From positions 1 to 64,000 of the forward strand of contig NZ_FMUX01000018.1 of the NCBI RefSeq assembly GCF_900101345.1: a DNA stretch of 64,000 nucleotides, written 5' to 3'. The position numbers and the translations under genes are program-made. Under the pieces are notes generated by a model. That model did not search any database. It was given only the letters and a program-made list of their open reading frames with translations, and had not been told where the DNA came from. This stretch comes from Desulfoluna spongiiphila. GTDB taxonomy: Bacteria; Desulfobacterota; Desulfobacteria; Desulfobacterales; Desulfolunaceae. Positions 27,901 to 34,639 of the stretch are shown here, piece after piece. Position 1 is the stretch's first letter; each line of letters opens with the position of its first letter.

Positions 27901-28389
27901 TTACACCTTGTCCTTCACCTCATTCCAGAAGCTCTCCACCCCCTCTTTCCAGCCGGAAAGGTAGGTGTCGATAAATCCCTGAAACCGTTTCTGGGCCGTG
28001 CGCCCGGTGATGGCGAAACGATCGGACTGTTTTTTCAACACCTGTGAAAAGTAGTCCCCCAGGTGCTCGTCCTTGAACGGGTTGCTTCCCGGTGTCCATC
28101 CCAGGGCGTATTGCAGCTCCCTGTAATGGGCTGTGCGGGACCACTCCAGGCCCGCCCGTTTTCCCTCTTCAATGAAGTTGGCCTCAAACTCGGCCTTCTC
28201 CCGCTTCAGCCGCTCCACCACGCTGGACATGTCCAGTTCGTCGTGAATCTTCTGCCGAAGCGCCTCTTTCTTTCGGATCATGTTGGAGATCGAGCGCTGA
28301 AAAACCTGGGAAAAGTTCATGCTCGACCGCCACTCTTTCATGCGTTCGTACAGATCGTCCGGCACGCTGATCGTCACTTTTTTTGCCAT
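27901..28389 (-). CDS. Ribbon-helix-helix protein with novel C-terminal region
   Basis: 162 residues from the ATG at 28389 (MAKKVTISVPDDLYERMKEW). The first 45 residues form a CopG/MetJ-type ribbon-helix-helix DNA-binding domain. The remaining 115 or so are a charged helical region with no family I recognise. Repeated ACGTA-containing sites upstream suggest autoregulation. No toxin-like gene is adjacent, so it is not an obvious antitoxin. Confidence 0.75.
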   Translation of the reverse strand: MAKKVTISVPDDLYERMKEWRSSMNFSQVFQRSISNMIRKKEALRQKIHDELDMSSVVERLKREKAEFEANFIEEGKRAGLEWSRTAHYRELQYALGWTPGSNPFKDEHLGDYFSQVLKKQSDRFAITGRTAQKRFQGFIDTYLSGWKEGVESFWNEVKDKV

Positions 28390-28442
28390 GTGTACCCCCC
28401 AAATCGTCACATTTTATCCCCGTACAACCTGCCACACCCCCT

Positions 28443-28489
28443 CAATACGTGTCAATAAAACAATACGTACTGCCTGTGCAACTACGTAC
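28443..28489. promoter_or_regulatory. ACGTA-type repeats before the ribbon-helix-helix gene
   Basis: CAATACGT occurs at 28443-28450 and again at 28461-28468, 18 bp apart, with CTACGTAC at 28482-28489. A minus-strand TTGACA (28455-28450) lies between the first two. Short direct repeats at the promoter are typical operators for ribbon-helix-helix repressors. Confidence 0.5.
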
Positions 28490-28697
28490 CGGCCCGACCC
28501 TGCCGTGGAAAACTGAAAAGGTGCCCTGACAAGCCGCAGCCACGGCAGTTCCCGTAACCGCCCCCTGCCCCAGGAAAATCCCCTGTGGCCCCGGCCCCGC
28601 TTCTGTGATAATGAATGATGCAGTTGTAAAATATTGATGTTACGACGCCTCCAGGCAGGCTTTCGGGGGCCGGTATGAATGTTTTTGGAGTGATATG

Positions 28698-29606
28698 ATG
28701 AAACAATGGGTTTTTGTAGTGGTCCTTCTCGTTCTGGCAACCGCCTGTGCTCGCCCTCCCCAGTATGTTCCCAGCAAAAAACCGGCCCGGTTCAGCTATG
28801 AATCCGGCGTGGACGGCCAAATCAGCACCCTCTCCACCCAAGTGGCCAAGCAGCTCACCCGGCGACGCATCCGTCGCGTGGCCGTCAAGGAGTTTACCCG
28901 CATCGACGGCAAGCGCAAGCAGCTGGAAAAGTACCTGGAAATGGAAGTGTCGGACAAGTTGTTCAAAACCGGCTACTTCACGGTGGTACGCAGCGAAATG
29001 CTGGACGCCACCGGCGAGGACAGCATCCTGGGCCTCGTTGAGAGCGCGGTGACCAAAAACTCCGATATCAAGGAAGAGGATGCCCGCAAGGTGGGCCGCG
29101 CCCTGAACATCGACGCCATCGTGGTGGGACACACCGTGGTGCTGGGCAGCGCGGTGAAGCTCTCCATCCAGCTCATCTCCACCAGCACGGGCAGTGTCTT
29201 CGGGTCGGCCTCGGCCATGATCGCCAAAGACCGGAATATCCGGACCCTCCTCGATGAAAAAGCCGCCGGCAAGGCGGCCTCCCTGGGGCGAAACGGAGAG
29301 TACGGCGACTTCATCAACACCGGGGAAAACCAGTACCATGAGCTGGTCCCCGACCTCTACACCCTCTACGTCAAGCAGGTCAACGACCAGATGGACCTCT
29401 TTGCCGAGACCGGCCCCACGGTGGAGGTCTTCCTTAACGACGAGTACAAGGTGCTGGGCCTCGACGAGATGGTCACCTTCACCCTGGACGAAAAGACCTA
29501 TGTCCTGACCCTGCGGAAAATCTCGGGTCGAAATGCGGTCTTCAGCTTTGCCAAGCTGCGAAACGCCTCCGACGACGAGGAGGCCCAGGCCCCGCCGGAG
29601 CCTTAA
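28698..29606 (+). CDS. FlgO/CsgG-like outer-membrane lipoprotein
   Basis: 302 residues. The lipobox LATAC follows a short hydrophobic signal, so Cys is lipidated. The body (IRRVAVKEFTRIDGKRKQLEKYLEMEVSDKLF ... ALNIDAIVVGHTVVLGSAVKLSIQLISTSTG) has the pattern of FlgO/CsgG-type domains. FlgO is a flagellar outer-membrane lipoprotein and CsgG a secretion channel; which one applies is uncertain. The ATG at 28698 is favoured over 28695 because the TTGGAG box is then 7 nt away. Its stop codon overlaps the converging mazG-like stop. Confidence 0.75.
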   Translation: MKQWVFVVVLLVLATACARPPQYVPSKKPARFSYESGVDGQISTLSTQVAKQLTRRRIRRVAVKEFTRIDGKRKQLEKYLEMEVSDKLFKTGYFTVVRSEMLDATGEDSILGLVESAVTKNSDIKEEDARKVGRALNIDAIVVGHTVVLGSAVKLSIQLISTSTGSVFGSASAMIAKDRNIRTLLDEKAAGKAASLGRNGEYGDFINTGENQYHELVPDLYTLYVKQVNDQMDLFAETGPTVEVFLNDEYKVLGLDEMVTFTLDEKTYVLTLRKISGRNAVFSFAKLRNASDDEEAQAPPEP

Positions 29607-29983
29607 TCTTCAGGGGACCCGGGTGCCGAGCCGGGGTCCCCGCCTGCAAAGAGCTTGGGGTTGTTCCAGTGGCGGGTTTTGTCCCTGGCACTTTTTTTGG
29701 CCAGGTTCTTCGCAAGGGCTTCGGGCAAATCCACCCCGGTCTGGTTGGCAATGCAGACCAGCACGAACATGAGATCGGCCAGCTCGTCCCCCAGGTCCGG
29801 GGCGGGCTCCTCCCGCTTAAAGCTCTGGTCGCCGTAGACCCGTGTCATGATCCGGGCCACCTCACCGGCCTCTTCCAAAAGGATGCCCAGGTTGGTGAGC
29901 TCGGAAAAATACCGCACCCCCACCTCCTTCACCCAGAGGTCCACCATGTTCTGATACTCGCGTATGCCTGTATCGTCTTTCAT
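29603..29983 (-). CDS. MazG-like nucleotide pyrophosphohydrolase
   Basis: 126 residues from the ATG at 29983 (AGGGAG upstream). The metal-binding signature EEAGEVAR followed by DLGDELADLMFVLVCIANQTGVDL is the all-alpha NTP pyrophosphohydrolase fold (MazG/dUTPase type). It probably removes a non-canonical or damaged NTP; substrate unknown. It converges on the FlgO-like gene with a 3-4 bp overlap of stop codons. Confidence 0.88.
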   Translation of the reverse strand: MKDDTGIREYQNMVDLWVKEVGVRYFSELTNLGILLEEAGEVARIMTRVYGDQSFKREEPAPDLGDELADLMFVLVCIANQTGVDLPEALAKNLAKKSARDKTRHWNNPKLFAGGDPGSAPGSPED

Positions 29984-30080
29984 GCCATGCTCCCTTTCGC
30001 GTATCTGATTTGACACAGTAAAAAAACGGGGCCTCCAGCGGGTCGCTTTTTGAAAAAAGCTCCGCAAAAACGTTCCAGTT

Positions 30081-30133
30081 GTATCCCCTTCTGGCGCCCA
30101 GCCCCGCTGGGGCTGGGCGCCAGAAGGGGATAC
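30081..30133. repeat. Perfect 25-bp inverted repeat with 3-nt loop
   Basis: Two perfectly complementary 25-nt arms (30081-30105 and 30109-30133) are separated by GCT. The core is CTGGCGCCCAGCCCC paired with GGGGCTGGGCGCCAG. There is no T-run, and it is unrelated in sequence to the GCCTCCGGCGGC repeat family. It lies in the 482-bp gap between the divergent mazG-like and U32 genes. Confidence 0.95.
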
Positions 30134-30197
30134 CTAATCGTTTCATAGAGAACCTTCAGGTTAACAGCTACTTACAAATATGCCGGAACCATCCTCA

Positions 30198-30252
30198 GAA
30201 CCTGTTTGTCAAACTTTTCAAAAGTTTGGCCCCCGGCAGGGCCGCCGGAGGC
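30198..30252 (+). repeat. Right half of a modular hairpin repeat, copy R6
   Basis: Only the right module is present: AACCTGTTTGTC, the AAACTTTTCAAAAGTTT dyad, the GGCCC/GGGCC hairpin and the end GCCGCCGGAGGC (30241-30252). The left and central modules are missing, showing that this part can exist alone. It lies between divergent genes. Confidence 0.88.
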
Positions 30253-30465
30253 ATAAGCGGAATAGGTACCTTAAGTTTTTGTGCAAACCATCACCTGTTT
30301 CAGGACGGCTCCTCAATACCACGGTGCGTTGCAAAGGGGGAACCCTTTTGGTAGAGTCGGCATGACCGGGCGCCGCGCCCCACGGGGGGCCCGTCCCTTT
30401 ATCAACCTTATTTATATTCCAGGCATCTACGGCCCGGAACCCCGTACCCAAGGGATACACGAACC

Positions 30466-31740
30466 ATGAGCAACCGAGTTGAACTCCTCGCACCGGCGGG
30501 AAATCCGGAAAAACTGGAGATCGCCGTTCACTACGGCGCCGATGCCGTCTACCTGGCGGGCAAGGCCTTTTCCCTCAGGAACTTTTCAGGGAACTTCACC
30601 TTAGAGGAGATGGCGGCGGGTATCCGCCACGCCCACGCCCACGGCGTCAAGGTCTACGTGGCCTGCAACGTCTATGCACGCAACGACGAGCTCGGTGCCA
30701 TGCGCGAGTACCTCACCGCCCTTGCCGAGGTGAAACCCGACGCCCTCATCGTGGCCGACCCGGCCATCTTTGCCGCGGCCCGGGAGCTCGCCCCCGGCAT
30801 TGATCTCCACATCAGCACCCAGGCCAACACCACCAACCAGGACACGGCCCGCTTCTGGAAATCTTTGGGCGCCAGCCGCATCAACGTGGCCCGGGAGCTG
30901 CCCCTCACCGACATCAAGGGGGTGGCGGACAACGGCGGCCTGGAGGTGGAGGCCTTCGTCCACGGGGCCATGTGCATCTCCTATTCCGGCCGCTGCCTTC
31001 TCTCCAGTTACCTCACCAACCGGGACAGCAACCGGGGCCAGTGCAGCCATCCCTGCCGGTGGAAGTACTCCGTGGTGGAGGAGATGCGCCCCGGCCACTA
31101 CCACCCGGTTCAGGAAGACGAGCGGGGCTCTTACATCTTCAACTCCAAAGATCTCTGCATGATCGATCACATCCCTGCCCTCATCGGCGCAGGCATCGAT
31201 TCCCTGAAAATCGAAGGGCGCATGAAGGGCATCAACTACCTCGCCTCGGTGGTGAAGACCTACCGGGAGGCCATCGACGCCTACTACGAGGACCCGACGC
31301 ACTACGAGACCCGGCCCGAGTGGCTCGAAGAGCTCTCCCGCATCAACAGCCGGGAGTACTCCACCGGTTTTTACTTCGGCTACGAAGGGGACGCCGCCCC
31401 CAACTACGAGGACTCCCGACCCGGGACCATCCACCGCTTTGCCGGTAAGATCACGGCCGTGGACGGCTCCCGCGTCACCCTCCACGTGCGGAACAAAATC
31501 ACCGAAGGCCAGGTGGTTGAGGTCCTCACCCGGAAAGGCCCTGCCCGCCCCGACACCATCGCCGCCTTCACAGCCCTTGACGGGCAGCCCCAGGAGCTGG
31601 CCCAGCCCAACACCCGCGTCACCGTCACCCTGAGCGGTCACTACGCCCCCAACGACCTCATCCGCATCGCCGAAGAGAGCACCTACGGCCACGCACCCGG
31701 CGCCTCCCGCCTCCCGAAAAGCGGTATCGCCCCGGAATAA
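30466..31740 (+). CDS. trhP: Peptidase U32 family protein, TrhP-like
   Basis: 424 residues. The N-terminal LLAPAGNPEKLEIAVHYGADAVYLAG and the U32 signature EAFVHGAMCISYSGRCLLSSY with later Cys residues (GQCSHPCRWKY) are clear. The length and C-terminal extension with RFAGKITAVDGSRVTLHVRNKI fit the TrhP (YegQ) subgroup, which helps hydroxylate uridine 34 in tRNA from prephenate, rather than the longer RlhA. The protease name is historical. No partner gene is adjacent. Confidence 0.78.
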   Translation: MSNRVELLAPAGNPEKLEIAVHYGADAVYLAGKAFSLRNFSGNFTLEEMAAGIRHAHAHGVKVYVACNVYARNDELGAMREYLTALAEVKPDALIVADPAIFAAARELAPGIDLHISTQANTTNQDTARFWKSLGASRINVARELPLTDIKGVADNGGLEVEAFVHGAMCISYSGRCLLSSYLTNRDSNRGQCSHPCRWKYSVVEEMRPGHYHPVQEDERGSYIFNSKDLCMIDHIPALIGAGIDSLKIEGRMKGINYLASVVKTYREAIDAYYEDPTHYETRPEWLEELSRINSREYSTGFYFGYEGDAAPNYEDSRPGTIHRFAGKITAVDGSRVTLHVRNKITEGQVVEVLTRKGPARPDTIAAFTALDGQPQELAQPNTRVTVTLSGHYAPNDLIRIAEESTYGHAPGASRLPKSGIAPE

Positions 31741-31745
31741 CAAAA

Positions 31746-31786
31746 ACAGCCTGTTTCAGGAGAGTTGCAACCTCCTGACAGGCTGT
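31746..31786. terminator. Hairpin after the U32 gene
   Basis: ACAGCCTGT and CAGGAG pair with CTCCTG and ACAGGCTGT, a 15-bp stem with a 2-nt bulge, starting 6 bp after the stop codon. There is no strong T-run, so it may be a weak or processed 3' end rather than a standard terminator. Confidence 0.55.
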
Positions 31787-31945
31787 GATACTATGAAAAC
31801 ATAGATCCCGGTCCCCCACACCTATCCCGGCCATCCCCTTTTTTGCTGAGTCCGCCTTTTTCGCGAAATCCGCATCAGCGCCCCTTTCCGCCTTGCCCGG
31901 GACCCCCCGCCCGACCCTACCCGTTCGCCATGACAGAGGTGACCC

Positions 31946-32521
31946 ATGAACAACAAAGTAGTCTTTGTGGATGACGAAAAACCCATTCTGGACTCCATCA
32001 CCCGTGCCTTTCGAAACGAGCCCTACAAAATATATGCCTTTGACGATCCGTCCACGGCCCTCGAAGAGATCCACGTCATCAAACCGGCCGTGGTGATCTC
32101 CGACCGCATGATGCCCGCCATGGACGGATCGGAGTTCCTGGAAAAAATCCGCATCCGCTGGCCCTCGGTGGTGCGCATCATGCTCACCGGCCACTCCGAT
32201 ATCGACGCCACCATCACCGTCATCAACAAGGGGCACATCTTCCGGTTCATCAACAAGCCCTGGAGCAAGGCAGAACTCAAGATGTCGGTGAAAAACGGGG
32301 TCGACCACTTCAACCTGGCCATGGAAAACAAGCAGATGTCCCAGGTCATCAAGCAGAAAAACGAGGCCCTGCTGGCCCTCAACAACGAGATGGAGGGCCG
32401 CCTGAGATCCTGCCTCTCCGACGTGGAGGAGACCGGGAAACAGTACAGGGAACTCAACCGCCGCCTTCAGGAAACCCTTACGGCCATCATCACGGATATC
32501 GAACAGGCCAAGGGCAGCTGA
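31946..32521 (+). CDS. Receiver protein with C-terminal coiled coil
   Basis: 191 residues. The receiver domain spans about 1-120, with acidic pocket VDDEK, phosphoacceptor D53 (SDRMMP) and KPW near its end (FRFINKPW), the subtype usually found in RpfG-like proteins. The remaining 70 residues form a coiled coil with no catalytic output domain. Its receiver closely resembles that fused to the GspE-type ATPase three genes on (shared IMLTGH and F-I-x-KPW). It begins a tight four-gene cluster, 14 bp before the GTPase gene. Confidence 0.88.
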   Translation: MNNKVVFVDDEKPILDSITRAFRNEPYKIYAFDDPSTALEEIHVIKPAVVISDRMMPAMDGSEFLEKIRIRWPSVVRIMLTGHSDIDATITVINKGHIFRFINKPWSKAELKMSVKNGVDHFNLAMENKQMSQVIKQKNEALLALNNEMEGRLRSCLSDVEETGKQYRELNRRLQETLTAIITDIEQAKGS

Positions 32522-32534
32522 AAAGGGGGAACCC

Positions 32535-33200
32535 ATGGCTGAGATCCACGACGAAGAGAAAAAAATCGTCATCAAGATCGTCTACTACGGGCCGGCCCTC
32601 TCCGGGAAGACCACCAACCTCATCCAGCTCCACGAGCTCATCCGACCGGGCCAGTGCGGAGACCTCATGAGCCTGGAGACCCGGGGCGATCGCACCCTTT
32701 TTTTCGACATGCTCCCCATCCTCGCCCGCACCGACGGGGAATACCGGGTCAAGATCAAGCTCTTTACCGTGCCGGGGCAGGTGGCCCATGACGCCACGCG
32801 CAAAGCGGTCCTCTCCCGGGCCGACGGCGTGGTGTTCGTGGCCGACTCCCAGGTGGCGCAGTCCGTCAACAATTTTCAGAGCTTTGAAAACCTGGAAAAA
32901 AACGCCGGGCGCATCGGCCTGGACTTTGAGCGCCTTCCCCTGGTGATTCAGTTCAACAAGCGGGACCTGCCCGAGATCCTCGCCACGGAGGAGGTCCTCT
33001 CCCGATGGGGGCCGGCAGGGCTTCCCGTCACCTTTTCCACCGCCCTCACCGGAGAAGGCGTACGCACCACCTTTGAGACCATTCTCTCGGCCACCTACCG
33101 GAAGCTGGATGACGCACACGGCCTCGAAGGCCGTTACCGCATCATGGAGGAGAACCTGCTCTCGATCCTTCCGCCCTGCCCCGAGTCCATGAGCCATTGA
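32535..33200 (+). CDS. MglA-like small GTPase
   Basis: 221 residues. G1 is GPALSGKTT (19-27), the G3 region is LFTVPGQ (bacterial MglA-type TVPGQ in place of DTAGQ), and G4 is FNKRDLP. The IKIVYYGP and RTLFFDMLPI segments are hallmarks of the MglA family, which sets cell polarity and directs type IV pili or gliding in Myxococcus. No MglB-like Roadblock activator is adjacent. It lies between a receiver protein and a histidine kinase, and the same cluster holds a PilB/GspE-type ATPase. Confidence 0.9.
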   Translation: MAEIHDEEKKIVIKIVYYGPALSGKTTNLIQLHELIRPGQCGDLMSLETRGDRTLFFDMLPILARTDGEYRVKIKLFTVPGQVAHDATRKAVLSRADGVVFVADSQVAQSVNNFQSFENLEKNAGRIGLDFERLPLVIQFNKRDLPEILATEEVLSRWGPAGLPVTFSTALTGEGVRTTFETILSATYRKLDDAHGLEGRYRIMEENLLSILPPCPESMSH

Positions 33201-33226
33201 CCCCAAGCCAAGGAGCCTTCCCGCCC

Positions 33227-34639
33227 ATGGAGAGTCCCCATGAGACCATCATCCCCTTTGACCGGGAATACACCCTGAAGGACCTGCTCCCCACGGAGCT
33301 GGTCCTCGGCTGGGCCCGTGCGGCCCCCCGCCTGGGGGTGGCCCACCTCTCCGTGGTCATGGCCGACGGCACCTCCCTGGCCCCCGAGCCCTCCGAAAAA
33401 GAGGTGACCCGGGCCATCGGCGACCTCCTGGCCGCCCACCGGCCGGAGACCCGCACCCTTGGCAAGACCCATAAAGGATGGGTGATCCTCACCCCCCTGG
33501 TGCACGAACTGGAAATCCTGGGTTCCCTGGCCCTGGGCTACAACCCCGACGGCAACGCCCCCACCGAGGCCCTGGACGCCGCAGGCACCCTCCTGGGCAC
33601 AGCCATCACCCAGATCCTGAAAAGCGGCTGCGGCCTGGCCATGGCCTCCCAGGTCCACGGGGAGGTGGTGGAAGAGACCTTTGCCGTGTTAAAGGAAAAA
33701 GCCACCCAGCTTGCCAAATCCGAAAAAAAATACCGGCTCCTGGCCACCAGCCTGGACCGGGAGGTCAAGCGAAAGGCCGAGGAAATCCACCAGGCCCAGG
33801 AACGCCTCATGCAACAGGAAAAAATGGCCTCCATCGGCCAGCTCGCCGCAGGGGTGGCCCACGAAATCAACAACCCCATGGGGTTCATCACCAGCAACAT
33901 CAACAGCCTCGAAGAGTATGCCGGGGAACTTATCCGGTTCGTCACCCTCCAGCGCGACCTCATCGGCGGGGCCCAGCGGGCGGGCCTTCTCGCCGGGGAA
34001 AACGAAGCCCGTCTCCTGAAAGAACTCCAACACGTTGACGAAGGCGCCGACATCGACTTCATCCTCAAGGACATCCCCCCGCTGCTCAGTGAATCCATCG
34101 ACGGGGCGGAGCGCATCCGCAAAATCGTTCAGGACCTCAAAGATTTTGCCCACCCCGGCGAAGAGAAACTCTCCCTGGCCGACCTCAACGCCAACCTGGA
34201 CAAAAGCATCAACATCGTGGGCAGCGAGCTCAAATACAAGGCCACCCTGAAAAAAAACTACCGGGACCTGCCCCCGGTACAGTGCTACCCCCGGCAGCTT
34301 GACCAGGTCTTTGTCAACCTTCTGGTCAACGCCGCCCAGGCCATCACGGACAAGGGTACCATCACCGTCTCCACCTGCCACGACAGCACCCATGCCATCG
34401 TGGCCATTGCCGACACCGGTACCGGCATCCCAAAAGGCATGCTGAAAAAAATCTTCGACCCCTTCTACACCACCAAGCCCGTGGGCAAAGGCACCGGCCT
34501 GGGCCTGAACGTGGTCTACAACATCGTCAAACGTCACCGGGGTTCCATCAGCGTCAAAAGCGAGGAGGGCAGGGGAACCACCTTTACCCTGCGCCTCCCC
34601 CTGCACCGAGCCCCCCCCGCCGAGGAGCAGGAGCCATGA
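33227..34639 (+). CDS. Soluble sensor histidine kinase
   Basis: 470 residues from the ATG at 33227 (AAGGAG upstream); an earlier TTG at 33197 overlaps the GTPase stop. There are no membrane segments. The N-terminal 150 residues are of unknown type, possibly GAF-like, followed by a coiled coil and the kinase core: H212 in GVAHEINNPMGF, N-box VNLLVNAAQAI, G1 DTGTGIPKG, and F-box/G2 FDPFYTTKPVGKGTGLGL. It probably phosphorylates the receiver protein and the receiver-ATPase of the same cluster. Its stop overlaps the next start as ATGA. Confidence 0.9.
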   Translation: MESPHETIIPFDREYTLKDLLPTELVLGWARAAPRLGVAHLSVVMADGTSLAPEPSEKEVTRAIGDLLAAHRPETRTLGKTHKGWVILTPLVHELEILGSLALGYNPDGNAPTEALDAAGTLLGTAITQILKSGCGLAMASQVHGEVVEETFAVLKEKATQLAKSEKKYRLLATSLDREVKRKAEEIHQAQERLMQQEKMASIGQLAAGVAHEINNPMGFITSNINSLEEYAGELIRFVTLQRDLIGGAQRAGLLAGENEARLLKELQHVDEGADIDFILKDIPPLLSESIDGAERIRKIVQDLKDFAHPGEEKLSLADLNANLDKSINIVGSELKYKATLKKNYRDLPPVQCYPRQLDQVFVNLLVNAAQAITDKGTITVSTCHDSTHAIVAIADTGTGIPKGMLKKIFDPFYTTKPVGKGTGLGLNVVYNIVKRHRGSISVKSEEGRGTTFTLRLPLHRAPPAEEQEP

